Shown here: positions 1 to 12,607 of the stretch, piece after piece | How the letters are laid out: each line of letters starts with the position of its first letter | How positions within the stretch are numbered: position 1 is the stretch's first letter | Assembly: GCA_009726125.1 (NCBI GenBank) | Contig: WLIT01000011.1 | Span: forward strand, 1-44,246 | From: Actinomycetota bacterium | Lineage (GTDB): Bacteria; Actinomycetota; Actinomycetes; Nanopelagicales; Nanopelagicaceae | Direction of reading: 5' to 3' | DNA length: 44,246 nt | Translations under genes and position numbers: made by a program | Notes under the pieces: generated by a model | The model's input: the letters and a program-made list of their open reading frames with translations, nothing else | Told to the model about the DNA's origin: nothing | The model's database searches: none

Positions 1-1
1 A

Positions 2-58
2 ATCGTTCTTATACGAAAGCACGTCGAAGAACGTTTGTTGCCACGCAAGTGGGGATGA
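2..58 (+). CDS. Possible 3' end of an upstream gene (truncated by window edge)
   Basis: Reading from base 2, one frame gives an 18-residue tail rich in charged residues, ending RLLPRKWG, then TGA at 56-58. A short gap and tRNA-Asp follow. All three forward frames are open over this short stretch, so the frame is chosen only because its stop falls just before the tRNA. I do not recognise a family. It could equally be non-coding. Confidence 0.25.
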   Translation: MVLIRKHVEERLLPRKWG

Positions 59-88
59 ACAAACTAAAAGTTCTAAGATGTGTGGAAA

Positions 89-162
89 GGCCCAGTAGCG
101 CAGTTGGTTAGCGCGCCGCCCTGTCACGGCGGAGGTCGCGAGTTCAAGTCTCGTCTGGGTCG
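89..162 (+). tRNA. tRNA-Asp (anticodon GTC)
   Basis: The sequence folds as a full cloverleaf. The acceptor stem pairs 89-95 with 155-161, and the discriminator base is G162. The anticodon stem CCGCC/GGCGG encloses loop CTGTCAC with GTC at 123-125, which reads Asp codons. The T arm carries the usual TTCAAGT core. CCA is not encoded. A strong hairpin terminator follows at once. Confidence 0.97.
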
Positions 163-164
163 CT

Positions 165-196
165 AGAAGAGAGTGTCCACACACTCTCTTCTTTTA
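165..196 (+). terminator. Intrinsic terminator after tRNA-Asp
   Basis: A perfect 11-bp stem pairs 166-176 (GAAGAGAGTGT) with 181-191 (ACACTCTCTTC) around a 4-base loop, followed by a T-rich tract. It ends the tRNA-Asp transcript, so tRNA-Phe 53 bases downstream probably has its own promoter. Confidence 0.85.
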
Positions 197-249
197 TTCT
201 TTTTGATTTTTGTTTTAATTAAGAGAATTAGCAAGTACAACTTAATATT

Positions 250-323
250 GGCTCGGTAGCTCAGTTGGTACGAGCGCGCGACTGAAAATCGTGAGGTCGA
301 CAGTTCGATCCTGTCCCGAGCCA
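250..323 (+). tRNA. tRNA-Phe (anticodon GAA)
   Basis: The acceptor stem pairs GGCTCGG (250-256) with CCGAGCC (316-322), and the discriminator is A323. The anticodon stem CGCGA/TCGTG holds loop CTGAAAA with GAA at 284-286, the Phe anticodon. The T-loop core is GTTCGATC. CCA is not encoded. It converges with the minus-strand DUF5302 gene. Confidence 0.97.
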
Positions 324-349
324 CTCTTGAATTAGATTAAATAACTTAA

Positions 350-550
350 TTAACCAGCAGAACCAGATGGTCCAGATTTACGACGGAACATCTTTGGTGC
401 GTTAGCACCGGCTGCGGCGTTAACTTTCGAACCTGAAGCGGGGCCACCTTGAACACCGGTGTTGTGCTTGCCTTGCTTCTTGGCGAGCGCCTCGAGCATC
501 TTCGCTTTGGCATCTAAAGGTTTATCTTTTGCGTTCTCGGCTTCGCTCAT
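350..550 (-). CDS. DUF5302-type small protein
   Basis: This 66-aa protein is very rich in Lys, Ala, Gly and Ser. An N-terminal helix-prone segment (about residues 12-28, LDAKAKMLEALAKKQGKH) is followed by a Gly-rich low-complexity stretch. The C-terminus has the FRRKSG motif that I associate with the actinobacterial DUF5302 family. The role of that family is unknown, though a basic tail could suit nucleic-acid or ribosome contact (inference). Its ATG overlaps the stop of the bldC-like gene by 4 bases, so the two are probably translationally coupled. It is the last gene of the long minus-strand run. Confidence 0.8.
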   Translation of the reverse strand: MSEAENAKDKPLDAKAKMLEALAKKQGKHNTGVQGGPASGSKVNAAAGANAPKMFRRKSGPSGSAG

Positions 551-762
551 TTTGTTGGCGCTTCTTTCTCTGTTTTAGCTTTTGTTGTGAAACTTTCAAG
601 AAGTAACTTTACTTCTGATTCCTTATATCGATAGTGGCGCCCGGCGGTCTTAATGATTGTAAGCCTGCCTTGCGTTGCCCAGCGATTGATGGTCTTTGGG
701 CCGACTCGAAAAAGTTTTGCTACCTCTGCTGCGGTTAGTAAAACTTCTTGTTCGCCGATCAT
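547..762 (-). CDS. bldC: BldC-like MerR-family DNA-binding protein
   Basis: This 71-aa protein is almost entirely a winged helix-turn-helix of the MerR/excisionase type. Residues 8-52 run LLTAAEVAKLF, VGPKTINRWA, GRL and YRYKESEV, the pattern of Streptomyces BldC (68 aa, a developmental regulator that binds direct repeats cooperatively). It has no effector domain, as in BldC. The neighbours (272-aa protein, DUF3073, purM, purF) match the SCO4091-SCO4086 order I recall from Streptomyces, which supports orthology. This organism is unlikely to sporulate, so the role here is probably general regulation. It ends in a 4-base overlap with DUF5302. Confidence 0.88.
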   Translation of the reverse strand: MIGEQEVLLTAAEVAKLFRVGPKTINRWATQGRLTIIKTAGRHYRYKESEVKLLLESFTTKAKTEKEAPTK

Positions 763-780
763 TAGATAATCTTAACTCAA

Positions 781-1599
781 TCAAGTTGCGGCTTCGAAGG
801 CGGAAACCTTGCGCCATCTTGATATTAAGCGCTCATACCCGACTCCTGCTTTTGCGCCATCGCCCGTTGATAGGCCGGCAAGTGAGAGTTGAATATCTTC
901 GATTGAGGTATCGGCCTCTAAGCCTGCTTCGCCCTCATCGTTAAGAATTTTTTCTAAGTAACCAGCAAGGCCGCCGTAATCAACTTCGACAATTGATTCG
1001 GGGTGGAAGAGTTCCATCCATTCGAGAAGGTCTGCAATCTCTCCTTCAATTGGACCGTGACCAAATGCGGATACAACTGAATCGTGTGTGAAGGCGCAAC
1101 GTGCTTTGGCATTTGCGATTGAAGTTCGCATAACAGTGAAGGGGCCGTCATCGGATTGGCCGCGTAAGCGATCTTCGGGTTGGAAGAGTGAGAACCAACG
1201 AGGTGGCACCATCCAAGTTTCGGTAATGATGTGTGGGACTTTATCTTCGAGAGTTTCAGAATTTATATTTATTGCTTCTTCAATATTTTGTGGCACAAAG
1301 AATTTCGAAACTGGAAGTGGAACTGAGTCTTTGAATTGATCTAGCGCGGCCCAAACGCGAGCGGCGGTTGACCAAGGGCAGATGTAACGCTTGCCTTCCC
1401 ATTCGAGGATGTGTGCACCATCTGGTCTTAGTCCAGGTGGTTCAGTAATTATTGTGCGACGAAGTGCGCGCGATTGTTCATCGTGTCCGGTGGTCGAAGT
1501 AATTGGAATTGATTCCCAACGAAGCGCTTCGGCAGGTGAGAATGCAGAGATTGGTTCGTAGATCCGAAGTGATGCAACGTACGGCGTTGGTTTACGCAC
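781..1599 (-). CDS. Conserved actinobacterial hypothetical protein next to bldC
   Basis: This 272-aa, probably cytoplasmic protein has no signal peptide or membrane segment. It begins MRKPTPYVASLRIYEPISAF, a start typical of the uncharacterised protein encoded beside bldC in Streptomyces (SCO4090 type; I believe it is a DUF8083-like family, unverified). I see no catalytic motif. Trp/Pro-rich patches such as WMVPPRWFSLF near residue 130 look structurally constrained. The start is GTG at 1599, overlapping the DUF3073 stop by 8 bases, so translation is probably coupled. Function is unknown; strong synteny with bldC is the best clue. Confidence 0.8.
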   Translation of the reverse strand: MRKPTPYVASLRIYEPISAFSPAEALRWESIPITSTTGHDEQSRALRRTIITEPPGLRPDGAHILEWEGKRYICPWSTAARVWAALDQFKDSVPLPVSKFFVPQNIEEAININSETLEDKVPHIITETWMVPPRWFSLFQPEDRLRGQSDDGPFTVMRTSIANAKARCAFTHDSVVSAFGHGPIEGEIADLLEWMELFHPESIVEVDYGGLAGYLEKILNDEGEAGLEADTSIEDIQLSLAGLSTGDGAKAGVGYERLISRWRKVSAFEAAT

Positions 1600-1768
1600 G
1601 TGCTATGTAATTGCCCTCGGCATATGGATCGTCATCTACTTCGGTCACATCTTTTGGCGTTTCGCCATGCAACTCTTTAGAAAGTCTTTCGAGATCCATA
1701 TCGGTATTCGAATATTTCAAATCACGAGCTACTCGTGTGGCTTTTGCTTTTTGTCGGCCTCGCCCCAT
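1592..1768 (-). CDS. DUF3073 family small protein
   Basis: A 58-aa ORF starts MGRGRQKAKATRVARDLKYS and ends YAEGNYIARA. This is the DUF3073 pattern: a basic N-terminus, then LERLSKEL, an acidic middle (EVDDDPYAE) and a short tail. The ribosome binding site is excellent, AAGGAGGT, 6 bases before ATG, which fixes the start. DUF3073 sits between bldC and purM in many actinobacteria. Function is unknown; the basic-then-acidic layout suggests RNA or ribosome association (inference). A 52-base gap separates it from purM, enough for its own promoter: there is a TATAAA-like element on the minus strand about 15 bases upstream of the AAGGAGGT. Confidence 0.9.
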   Translation of the reverse strand: MGRGRQKAKATRVARDLKYSNTDMDLERLSKELHGETPKDVTEVDDDPYAEGNYIARA

Positions 1769-1820
1769 GCGCGTGACCTCCTTCTCGCTTTATAAGTTAT
1801 GAGTTCTTCAGACCCGAAGG

Positions 1821-2894
1821 TTATCGCGGTTGGTAGGTGGCTTCCAACGCAGCCGAGCCTGTACCCGCAGAATTGCCTGTGAGTTCAGTCTTAATAACGC
1901 CTGCAACCCAGGCTTTCATTCCCCGCGCAGCCAGACTTCGGATCGCAAGGTCGGCGGATTCGGGGGCGAGGATCGCCGCCATTCCGATGCCACAGTTCCA
2001 AGTTCGCTCCATATCGTCCTCAGGAACGCCACCGATTTGGGCGAGGTAAAGCATTTCGAGCGGAAGTGCCCAAGTCGATCTGTCATACACCGCTTTAAGG
2101 CCGGCAGGGATAACTCGTGCGGTGTTGTCGGCGATGCCACCACCGGTGATGTGGGTGAATGCGTGCAAATCTTTTTTCAGGCCATTTATAAGTGCCAGGC
2201 AGTCGAGGGAATAAATTTCTGTTGGGGTAAGTAGAACTTCACCTAAAGTTTTTGCAAAATTTTGTGGGGTGTTATTTAAGTTTAGGTTTTTTGTTTTCAA
2301 GATATGTCGAACGAGTGAGAAACCATTTGCGTGGATACCACTGGCGGGCATTGCGATGATGACATCGCCCGCTTTAACTTTTTCGGCGCCAAGTAAGTTT
2401 TCATAATCAACTGCTCCGGTTGCAGCGCCCGCGATATCAAATTCATCTTCCGCCAACAACCCTGGATGTTCTGCAGTTTCGCCACCAACAAGTGCGGTGC
2501 CGGCCTTGGCACAACCTCTTGCAATACCGGAAACTATTTCGGCGATACGTTCTGGGAAAACTTTTCCGACTGCTATGTAATCGGTCATAAATAAGGGTTC
2601 GGCCCCGCAGACAACTAGATCATCAACAACCATTGCGACTAAATCTTCACCGATAGTGTCGTACTTGCCGAGTTGTCTTGCGATTTCAGTTTTTGTGCCG
2701 ACACCATCTGTTGATGTCGCAAGGAGTGGCCGATTAAATTTCTTAAGTGCGCTGACATCAAATAACCCTGCAAAGCCGCCGATGTCACCAACAACTTCAG
2801 GGCGACGGGCTTTCTTTAAATGTTCTTTCATTAATTGCACGGCGAGATCGCCGGCATCGATATCTACACCTGCGGCGCTGTAGGTACTTGTCAT
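1821..2894 (-). CDS. purM: Phosphoribosylformylglycinamidine cyclo-ligase (AIR synthetase)
   Basis: PurM converts FGAM plus ATP to AIR, the fifth step of de novo purine synthesis, in the cytoplasm. The 357-aa length is typical. DGVGTK (63-68), the GEDLVAMVVDDLV stretch (82-94) and GGETAEHPG (137-145) are the family signatures of the PurM/PurL ATP-binding fold. The ATG at 2894 overlaps the purF TGA by 4 bases, implying coupled translation. It is the last purine gene of the cluster. Confidence 0.98.
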   Translation of the reverse strand: MTSTYSAAGVDIDAGDLAVQLMKEHLKKARRPEVVGDIGGFAGLFDVSALKKFNRPLLATSTDGVGTKTEIARQLGKYDTIGEDLVAMVVDDLVVCGAEPLFMTDYIAVGKVFPERIAEIVSGIARGCAKAGTALVGGETAEHPGLLAEDEFDIAGAATGAVDYENLLGAEKVKAGDVIIAMPASGIHANGFSLVRHILKTKNLNLNNTPQNFAKTLGEVLLTPTEIYSLDCLALINGLKKDLHAFTHITGGGIADNTARVIPAGLKAVYDRSTWALPLEMLYLAQIGGVPEDDMERTWNCGIGMAAILAPESADLAIRSLAARGMKAWVAGVIKTELTGNSAGTGSAALEATYQPR

Positions 2895-4363
2895 TCGAAG
2901 CGATTCACAACTTCTAATAAATTTTTGCCCGAGGAAATATCAGGTGGAACTTGAATTGGATATTTGCCGGTGAAACAGGCGTTACATAATTTATCTTCAG
3001 CGATTGTTGTTGCGGCGATAAGGCCTTCCATTGAAACATAACCGAGGGAATCAGCGCCGATAGATCTGCGAATTTCTTCGACTTCTAAGCCTGCGGCAAT
3101 GAGTTCAGCGCGGGATGCGAAATCGATTCCGTAATAACAAGGCCATTTAACTGGGGGCGAAGAGATGCGGACATGGATTTCAAGGGCGCCAGCTTCGCGC
3201 AGCATTCGAACGAGTGCGCGTTGGGTGTTGCCGCGGACGATGGAATCATCAACAACAACGATGCGTTTGCCTTCGATAATTTCGCGAAGTGGATTTAACT
3301 TTAAGCGGATACCGAGTTGGCGAATAGTTTGGCTTGGTTGAATAAAGGTGCGACCAACATAAGAATTTTTTACAAGTCCCATGCCATATGGAATGCCAGA
3401 TGCTTTGGCATAACCAATTGCGGCTGGGGTTCCAGATTCTGGAACGGGAATTACTAGGTCTGCAATGGCTGGATGTTCTTTGGCAAGTTGTTCTCCGACT
3501 GCAACCCTTGTTGCATGAACATTGCGACCAGAGATAGAGGTGTCGGGGCGAGCGAGATAAACATATTCAAAGATGCAGCCCTTTGGTTCTGGTGTTGCCC
3601 AGCGGTGTGAGCGCAGGCCATTCTGATCGATAGCAATAAATTCGCCAGGTTCAACTTCACGAACAAATGAGGCGCCGACAATGTCGAGCGCTGCAGATTC
3701 GGATGCGACAACCCAACCATGTTCTAACTTTCCAATTACAAGTGGGCGTACACCGTGGTGATCGCGGGCGGCATACAAGGTGTGTTCATCCATAAATACA
3801 AGGGAGAAGGCGCCCTTTAATTGCGGCAAAACTTCAAGTGCGGATGATTCAAAGTTCTTTCCCTCTTGGGCTGCGATAAGTGCGGTCATGATTTCGGTAT
3901 CTGTTGTTGCATGCAGGCCGTGATCGTTCTCTTCAGTAATTATCTGTGAAAGTTTTTCGGCTAGGTCACCGGTGTTTGTTAAATTTCCGTTGTGGGCAAG
4001 GGCCAAGGTTCCGTGGTTTGTTGCGCGAAGCGTTGGTTGGGCATTGTTCCAAGTTGATGAACCAGTTGTGCTGTATCGACAATGTCCTATTGCGAGATTT
4101 CCGGTAAGAGTTGCGAGATCGCTTTCGGTAAATACTTGGGAGACCAGACCCATATCTTTATAGACGAAGATACGTTCGCCATCACTTGTCGCGATGCCAG
4201 CAGATTCTTGGCCGCGATGTTGCAGCGCATAAAGCCCATAGAACGTTAGCTTTGCGACTTCCTCGCCAGGCGCCCAAACACCGAAGACTCCGCATTCATC
4301 CTGCGGCATATATTCGCCTTCATAAAGTTCGAAGGTTAACTTTCCATCGGGGCGGCGGGCCAT
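2891..4363 (-). CDS. purF: Amidophosphoribosyltransferase (glutamine PRPP amidotransferase)
   Basis: PurF makes phosphoribosylamine from PRPP and glutamine, the committed step of purine synthesis. The protein has 490 aa. A 23-residue propeptide precedes the catalytic Cys24 (DECGVFGV), so the mature enzyme needs cleavage. The N-terminal Ntn-type glutaminase is followed by a phosphoribosyltransferase domain with the PRPP loop VVVDDSIVRGNT (369-380). Cys263, Cys409, Cys460 and Cys463 (LCNACF) match the four ligands of the Bacillus-type [4Fe-4S] cluster, so this is the oxygen-sensitive class. It lies 9 bases after SCP_3 and overlaps purM by 4 bases. Confidence 0.98.
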   Translation of the reverse strand: MARRPDGKLTFELYEGEYMPQDECGVFGVWAPGEEVAKLTFYGLYALQHRGQESAGIATSDGERIFVYKDMGLVSQVFTESDLATLTGNLAIGHCRYSTTGSSTWNNAQPTLRATNHGTLALAHNGNLTNTGDLAEKLSQIITEENDHGLHATTDTEIMTALIAAQEGKNFESSALEVLPQLKGAFSLVFMDEHTLYAARDHHGVRPLVIGKLEHGWVVASESAALDIVGASFVREVEPGEFIAIDQNGLRSHRWATPEPKGCIFEYVYLARPDTSISGRNVHATRVAVGEQLAKEHPAIADLVIPVPESGTPAAIGYAKASGIPYGMGLVKNSYVGRTFIQPSQTIRQLGIRLKLNPLREIIEGKRIVVVDDSIVRGNTQRALVRMLREAGALEIHVRISSPPVKWPCYYGIDFASRAELIAAGLEVEEIRRSIGADSLGYVSMEGLIAATTIAEDKLCNACFTGKYPIQVPPDISSGKNLLEVVNRFE

Positions 4364-4372
4364 GGCGTAATC

Positions 4373-4672
4373 CTATTTCGCATTCACAAGTTGTAGGAAA
4401 AGGGCAGATAGATCTGAACGCTCACCCGATGCGCTGATGCGGCCATCACTTATCGCATCGTCCCAAGTAATTACACCGCTAGAAATATCGAAGAGAACTT
4501 CGGCGCTCATTTCGACAACGTTCGGCGGGGTGCCACGTGTGTGCTTTGGGCCTTCAACGCATTGAATCGCTGAATATGGCGGGATGCGAAGTTCAACCGC
4601 GTGACCGGGTTCAATTTTAGAAATCTTGGCAAGAATTTCTTTTACTTGGCTCATGATTTCGGGATCGCGCAT
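4373..4672 (-). CDS. SCP_3-type (bacterial sterol-carrier-like) protein
   Basis: This 99-aa protein has the pattern GHAVELRIPP, AIQC, then GPKHTRGTPPNVVEM (about residues 47-61). These are the hallmarks of the actinobacterial 'sterol carrier family' (SCP_3) gene usually found beside purF, for example the Rv0807/purF pair in Mycobacterium. The SCP fold binds lipids in other proteins, but no substrate is known for this family and a link to purine synthesis rests only on position. It fits between purL (6-base gap) and purF (9-base gap). The MRDP start was chosen because it is the first ATG after the purL gene's end; an in-frame ATG at residue 7 is possible. Confidence 0.85.
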   Translation of the reverse strand: MRDPEIMSQVKEILAKISKIEPGHAVELRIPPYSAIQCVEGPKHTRGTPPNVVEMSAEVLFDISSGVITWDDAISDGRISASGERSDLSALFLQLVNAK

Positions 4673-4678
4673 TTTTGT

Positions 4679-6904
4679 TTAACCAAATAACTTCGGGAAG
4701 GTTTCGGTATGGGCTTTAGAAAGTTCTTCGATTGAAATTACTGCTTGATTGATTTCTAAATCAGTTCCACCAGTTGTACCAATTTTGTAAATTGGAATTT
4801 GGTATTTTCCAGCGAGAGAAACAATCTCATTTGTCGCGGAACTTTTGATTGCGACAAGTACGCGACCAGGAGTTTCACTAAAGAGCGCATTTGCAACATC
4901 ATTTAAATCAACGCGGGCACCAATCTTGTTTTTCAAAACAGATTCAACAAGGGTTGCGGCAAGGCCACCATTTGAGACATCGTGCGCTGATTCAAAAATT
5001 GGTTGGCCGTCAAGTAAGAAATTAACTAAGCGCTTCTCCATATTTAAATCTGCGACTGGTGATGCGTTTCCGATTTCACCATGTAGATGCGCCCACTCAC
5101 TGCCCGATAAATTGCCGTTGTATTTTCCGATTACATAAAGATCTAGATCCGCGGATGGAATTCCCATCGGGGTGCGCTTTCGAACATCTTGAATAACACC
5201 AAGAACACCGATGACTGGTGTTGGAAGAATTGCTACTGAACCAGTCTGGTTATAGAAGGAAACATTTCCGCCAGTAATTGGTAGACCAAGTTCTAGCGCA
5301 GCATCTGCAAGACCGCGAACTGTCTCGGCGAATTGCCACATCACACCGGGATCTTCTGGTGAACCGAAGTTCAAACAGTTTGTAACGGCCAGTGGTTTAG
5401 CCCCTGAAGTAGCTATATTTCGGCAACTTTCAGCCAGGGCCAACTTCGCACCTTCATATGGATCTAAGTAAGACCAACGAGCATTTGCATCGGTTGAAAC
5501 TGCAACCCCAAGATGTGTCTCTTCATCAATACGAATCAAACCAGAATCTTCAGGTTGGGCAAGAACGGTATTGCCTTGAACATATTTATCGAATTGGGAT
5601 GTAACCCAAGATTTATCCGCAATGTTTGGGCTAGCAATTAACTTAAGGACTGCCGCCTTAACTTCATCGGCATCGGTTGGAAGTGGAACTTCAAAGGTTG
5701 ATTTTGCAAGTTGATCAACATAATCAGGTTTCTTAATTGGTCGGTTATAGATCGGGCCATCGTGGGCAACGGTGCGAGGTGGCACATCAACAATTAGTTC
5801 GCCATTGAATGTGATGTGTAACCGCTCGCCACTTGTAACTTCGCCGATAACAGTTGCGGTGACATCCCATTTCCTGCAGATTGCCATGAAGTGCTTAATC
5901 TTTTCAGGTGCCACAATTGCGCACATGCGCTCTTGAGATTCGCTCATTAAAATTTCTTCAGGTGAAAGTGAGGGGTCGCGAAGTGGAACTTTCTCTAAAT
6001 TAATTTGCATGCCACCGCTGCCGGCAGATGCGAGTTCGCTGGTCGCACAAGAAAGTCCGGCGCCACCAAGATCTTGGATACCAATAACTAAATCTGCCTT
6101 AAAGATTTCAAGACAGCATTCGATTAAGACTTTTTCTGCGAAGGGATCGCCAACTTGTACTGATGGGCGCTTAGTCGGTTTTGCCGCGTTGAAAGTTTCA
6201 GATGCAAGAACTGAAACACCACCAATACCGTCGCCACCAGTCTTTGCTCCGAAGAGAACAACTAGATTGCCGGTGCCATGCGCTGTAGCAAGCTTGATAT
6301 CTTCATGCTTCATAACGCCGACACAGAGCGCATTAACTAAGGGATTTCCAGCATAAGTTTCATCGAAAACAATTTCGCCACCAATATTTGGTAGGCCTAA
6401 GCAATTTCCGTAACCACCAATGCCCGCAACGATTCCAGGAAGTACACGACGAGTATCTGGTGCATCAGCAAGGCCGAAACGAAGTGGATCCATAATCGCG
6501 ATCGGACGTGCACCCATCGTCAAAATATCGCGGACGATTCCGCCAACACCTGTAGCGGCACCTTGATAGGGCTCAATAAATGAGGGGTGGTTGTGGGATT
6601 CGATTTTAAAAGTGATTGCATAGTTCTGGCCAATATCAACAACGCCAGCATTTTCACCAATGCCTACAAGTAGGGCATCTGATTTAAAGGCTTTTTCACC
6701 AAATTGTTTTAAGTGCACCTTAGAAGATTTGTAAGAGCAATGTTCCGACCACATAACGGAATACATCGCCAACTCACTTGAAGTTGGACGGCGACCAAGA
6801 ATTGTTTTGATGCGCGCATATTCATCGTCCTTTAGGCCGAGTTCAGCAAATGGTTGAGTTGTATCTGGATTTTGCGTCGCGATTGTTACGGTATCTAAAG
6901 CCAT
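4679..6904 (-). CDS. purL: FGAM synthase subunit PurL (small, three-subunit type)
   Basis: PurL is the ATP-dependent synthetase subunit that makes FGAM from FGAR with ammonia from PurQ. At 741 aa it is the short, Bacillus/actinobacterial form that needs separate PurS and PurQ; both lie just upstream. Signatures include [12 protein letters not shown] (about 50-61), KIESHNHPS (about 101-109), and [12 protein letters not shown]. The ATG overlaps the purQ stop by one base (TAATG), a coupling arrangement repeated at purQ/purS. Confidence 0.98.
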   Translation of the reverse strand: MALDTVTIATQNPDTTQPFAELGLKDDEYARIKTILGRRPTSSELAMYSVMWSEHCSYKSSKVHLKQFGEKAFKSDALLVGIGENAGVVDIGQNYAITFKIESHNHPSFIEPYQGAATGVGGIVRDILTMGARPIAIMDPLRFGLADAPDTRRVLPGIVAGIGGYGNCLGLPNIGGEIVFDETYAGNPLVNALCVGVMKHEDIKLATAHGTGNLVVLFGAKTGGDGIGGVSVLASETFNAAKPTKRPSVQVGDPFAEKVLIECCLEIFKADLVIGIQDLGGAGLSCATSELASAGSGGMQINLEKVPLRDPSLSPEEILMSESQERMCAIVAPEKIKHFMAICRKWDVTATVIGEVTSGERLHITFNGELIVDVPPRTVAHDGPIYNRPIKKPDYVDQLAKSTFEVPLPTDADEVKAAVLKLIASPNIADKSWVTSQFDKYVQGNTVLAQPEDSGLIRIDEETHLGVAVSTDANARWSYLDPYEGAKLALAESCRNIATSGAKPLAVTNCLNFGSPEDPGVMWQFAETVRGLADAALELGLPITGGNVSFYNQTGSVAILPTPVIGVLGVIQDVRKRTPMGIPSADLDLYVIGKYNGNLSGSEWAHLHGEIGNASPVADLNMEKRLVNFLLDGQPIFESAHDVSNGGLAATLVESVLKNKIGARVDLNDVANALFSETPGRVLVAIKSSATNEIVSLAGKYQIPIYKIGTTGGTDLEINQAVISIEELSKAHTETFPKLFG

Positions 6905-7581
6905 TAGCGACCTACCAATTGCTGAAGTGCGGATGTGAAAAATGTTAAGCCATCAGTACTTGGGCCCATTAATGATTCAATTGCATGTTCTGGGTGCGGC
7001 ATCAAACCAACAACATTGCCGCGCTCATTTGAAATACCAGCAATTAAATTACGTGAACCATTTGGATCGAAATCGACATAACGTGCGATTACGCGACCTT
7101 CGCTCTCTAATATTTTCAAAGTTTCATCATCGCATTGGAATGAGCCTTCGCCATTCTTAAGTGGAATAACGATTTCTTGACCTGGTTTAAAACCGCTGGT
7201 CCATACTGTGTTTGTGTTCTCAATCTTTAACTTTTGATCGCGACATAGGAAGTGAAGATTGCTGTTGCGAGTAAGAGCGCCTGGAAGTAAATGTGATTCG
7301 CATAAAACTTGGAAGCCGTTACAGATTCCAAGTACTGGAAAGCCATGGCTTGCTGCGGTAACAATTGAATTCATGATTGGAGCAAAGCGTGCGATTGCGC
7401 CACAACGTAAGTAATCGCCATAGGAAAATCCGCCGGGCAATACAACTGCTTGAACCTCTTTTAAATCATCACTTGCGTGAAAGAGTGGAACCGCAATGCC
7501 GCCGGCCATTTCAACAGCGCGGGCTGCATCACGATCATCGAGTGATCCCGGAAAGGTAACTACTCCGACTCTAAATGACAT
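6904..7581 (-). CDS. purQ: FGAM synthase glutaminase subunit PurQ
   Basis: PurQ releases ammonia from glutamine for PurL. This 225-aa class-I amidotransferase has the nucleophile-elbow motif [11 protein letters not shown] (Cys about residue 87) and the His/Glu pair in MPHPEHAIE near the C-terminus. It starts [13 protein letters not shown], typical for the family. Both ends overlap neighbours by a single base in TAATG motifs (purS upstream, purL downstream), giving a coupled purS-purQ-purL unit in the right order for the complex. Confidence 0.98.
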   Translation of the reverse strand: MSFRVGVVTFPGSLDDRDAARAVEMAGGIAVPLFHASDDLKEVQAVVLPGGFSYGDYLRCGAIARFAPIMNSIVTAASHGFPVLGICNGFQVLCESHLLPGALTRNSNLHFLCRDQKLKIENTNTVWTSGFKPGQEIVIPLKNGEGSFQCDDETLKILESEGRVIARYVDFDPNGSRNLIAGISNERGNVVGLMPHPEHAIESLMGPSTDGLTFFTSALQQLVGR

Positions 7582-7826
7582 TACTTCTCAACCTTCACAA
7601 CATAAGTTTCGATAACTGGATTAGAGAGAAGTGTTTCTGCCGCTTTTTCTACTTCAGCCATTTGTGCCGGAGTTGGATCGCCATCGACCTCAATTTCAAA
7701 ACGTTTTCCTTGGCGAACTGATTTTGCGAAAGTGAAACCCAAGCGGGGTAGTGCCGAAGCGACTGCCTGACCTTGAGGGTCAAGAATCTCGGGCTTCAAC
7801 ATAACCTCAACAATTATTTTCGCCAT
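7581..7826 (-). CDS. purS: FGAM synthase subunit PurS
   Basis: PurS is the small structural subunit that bridges PurQ and PurL in the three-part FGAM synthase. The 81-aa protein has the standard pattern: [20 protein letters not shown] at the start, then [19 protein letters not shown] and the C-terminal NPVIETYVV. It lies one base after purC and overlaps purQ by one base. Confidence 0.97.
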   Translation of the reverse strand: MAKIIVEVMLKPEILDPQGQAVASALPRLGFTFAKSVRQGKRFEIEVDGDPTPAQMAEVEKAAETLLSNPVIETYVVKVEK

Positions 7827-7827
7827 T

Positions 7828-8661
7828 TTAAAATTTCCTTCCAGTAATTAATTCAAGCGCGCTTGTGTAACGCTCTTGCGTCTTTGCAACTACGTCATCG
7901 GGAAGTGGTGGTGGATTGCTATTTCGATCCCAACCAGAATTTAACAACCAGTCGCGAACAAATTGTTTGTCATAAGAGTAATGAGTTTCCGGTTCCCAGA
8001 AGCGTGATGAATCGGGGGTTAAAGCCTCATCACCGAGGCAGATTGCACCTGATGGATCGATGCCGAATTCAAATTTTGTGTCGGCCAAGATGATTCCTTT
8101 TGTTGCTGCGAAATCATGGGCTTTTGTGTAAAGCGCGAGAGTTAACTTCTTCAAGATTAGCGACGCTTGTTCGCCGATAATTTCTTCGCATTGTTCGTAA
8201 GTGATGTTCTCGTCGTGTTCGCCGCCTTCGGCCTTTGTCGCTGGGGTGAAAATGGGCTGGGGTAATTTTGAACCATCTTGCAGACCAGCTGGCAATTTAA
8301 TCCCGCATACAGTTTGAGTTTTCTGATATTCCACCCAACCAGAACCTGCCAAGTAGCCACGCGCAACACATTCAACTGGAAACATAATTAGCGGTTTAAC
8401 AATGACTGCGCGACCTGCAACTTCGCTTGGGACATCAATTGAAACAATATGGTTTGGTACAACCTCTTTTAACAAATCAAACCAGAAGAGTGAGAGCTGA
8501 GTAAGCAGCTCTCCCTTATTTGGAATTGGTGTTGGCAAGATGTAATCAAATGCCGATATGCGATCAGAGGCAACTATTAAAAGTTCATCTTTATCATTTG
8601 TATACAAATCCCGGACTTTTCCGCTGCGCAGATGTTTCCATCCGGTTAGCACGGTGGTCAC
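7828..8661 (-). CDS. purC: SAICAR synthetase
   Basis: PurC joins CAIR and aspartate with ATP to make SAICAR. The 277-aa protein has the family motifs GKVRDLY (about 14-20), ASDRISAFD (about 32-40), [14 protein letters not shown] (about 93-106) and DTKFEFG. The start is GTG at 8661, inside a GTGA overlap with the purB stop, so translation is coupled. The upstream enzymes that make CAIR (PurE/PurK) are not in this window. Confidence 0.98.
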   Translation of the reverse strand: MTTVLTGWKHLRSGKVRDLYTNDKDELLIVASDRISAFDYILPTPIPNKGELLTQLSLFWFDLLKEVVPNHIVSIDVPSEVAGRAVIVKPLIMFPVECVARGYLAGSGWVEYQKTQTVCGIKLPAGLQDGSKLPQPIFTPATKAEGGEHDENITYEQCEEIIGEQASLILKKLTLALYTKAHDFAATKGIILADTKFEFGIDPSGAICLGDEALTPDSSRFWEPETHYSYDKQFVRDWLLNSGWDRNSNPPPLPDDVVAKTQERYTSALELITGRKF

Positions 8662-10079
8662 CGAATTTGGCCGGGACGGTACTGCGCTGCCGCAGCATGA
8701 GCGGAAGTAATCGCGTCGATGCGACTTACAACTCGCTGGGTTTGACCTTTTGCATCACCAGTAAATTCAAGTGGCTTTGCAAGCAGTGCGTTTAGTTCTG
8801 CAAGATTTAACGGGATACGTGAATCTTCAGCGAGAGCGTTAATCATTTGATTTGCTTTGCCAGCGCGAATTCCAAGCGCGGCCGCAACTGCGTGTTCCTT
8901 AATAACTTCGTGTGCAAGCTCGCGCCCCACACCGGCTTTGACTGCAGCCATCAGAATCTTTGTTGTGGCAAGGAATGGTAGATATTTACTTAGTTCGGCC
9001 TCTATTACATCTGGGAAAGCGCCGAATTCACTTAGCACTGTCATGAAAGTTTCAATTAGACCATCGAAGGCGTAGAACGCATCTGCAATTGCAACGCGAC
9101 GAACCACGCTGCATGCAACATCGCCCTCGTTCCATTGATCGCCAGAAATTTCGCCGACCATTGAGGCATAACCACGGAGCACAACAGCAAGGCCATTTAC
9201 GCGTTCACATGAACGAGTATTCATCTTGTGTGGCATTGCAGATGAACCAACTTGGCCAGCTTTAAATCCTTCAGTCACTAATTCAGCGCCAGCCATCAAA
9301 CGAATTGATGTTGCAAGTGAGGATGGTGCGGCGGCTAGTTGAACCAAGGTTGTGACAACATCGAAATCAAATGACCGTGGATATATCTGGCCAGTTGAAT
9401 CTAATACGTTTTCAAAACCTAAGTACTTCGCAATTTCGGCCTCTAGCTTTGCGTGTGATGCCGGTGAGCCAAGTAAGTCAACAGAATCTTGAGCAGTGCC
9501 AACTGGGCCTTTGATGCCGCGAATTGGATAACGTGAGATTAAATTATCGAGGCGGTCGTAAGCAAAGAGAAGTTCTTCTGCGGCCGATGCAAGACGCTTT
9601 CCAAGAGTTGTAATTTGAGCAGGAACATTATGTGAACGACCAGCGATTGGTTGGTCAATATATTTTGTGGCAAGTGTGCCAAGTAAACCAAGAGTTGCAA
9701 CAACGCGATCGTGGGCAAGTTGAAGGCCATCTCGGATCTGCATCGCTTCAACGTTCTCAGTTAAATCGCGTGAAGTCATACCAGCATGAATAGCTTCGTG
9801 GCCAGCAAGTGCATTGAACTCTTCGATGCGGGCTTTAACATCATGGCGGGTCTGTTTTTCGCGGGCATCGATTGATGCGAGGTCTACCTTATTAATTACC
9901 TTCTCGTAATCTGCGATTACAGACTCTTCAATCTTGTGGCCAAGTTTTGTTTGGGCGCGCATAACCGCGATCCATAATTTACGTTCTGAAATTATCTTTG
10001 ATTCTGGCGCAAAAATTTCGCGCATTCCCATTGAGGCATATCGTTGGGCTAATAAACTCACTGGTGAATTATCTCCCAT
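8658..10079 (-). CDS. purB: Adenylosuccinate lyase
   Basis: PurB acts twice in purine synthesis, splitting fumarate from SAICAR and from adenylosuccinate. The 473-aa protein is a fumarase/aspartase superfamily member with the signature loop [10 protein letters not shown] (about residues 278-287), [14 protein letters not shown], and [10 protein letters not shown] containing the catalytic His region. It starts directly after purD with no gap and overlaps the purC GTG by 4 bases. Having purB next to purD, purC and purA puts both of its reactions' partners in one transcript. Confidence 0.98.
   Translation of the reverse strand: MGDNSPVSLLAQRYASMGMREIFAPESKIISERKLWIAVMRAQTKLGHKIEESVIADYEKVINKVDLASIDAREKQTRHDVKARIEEFNALAGHEAIHAGMTSRDLTENVEAMQIRDGLQLAHDRVVATLGLLGTLATKYIDQPIAGRSHNVPAQITTLGKRLASAAEELLFAYDRLDNLISRYPIRGIKGPVGTAQDSVDLLGSPASHAKLEAEIAKYLGFENVLDSTGQIYPRSFDFDVVTTLVQLAAAPSSLATSIRLMAGAELVTEGFKAGQVGSSAMPHKMNTRSCERVNGLAVVLRGYASMVGEISGDQWNEGDVACSVVRRVAIADAFYAFDGLIETFMTVLSEFGAFPDVIEAELSKYLPFLATTKILMAAVKAGVGRELAHEVIKEHAVAAALGIRAGKANQMINALAEDSRIPLNLAELNALLAKPLEFTGDAKGQTQRVVSRIDAITSAHAAAAQYRPGQIR

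Positions 10080-12607
<2,528 letters not shown>

Noticed and set aside
1830-2234. 134-aa plus-strand ORF across purM
   Set aside because: Antisense shadow of purM with no family resemblance or ribosome binding site.
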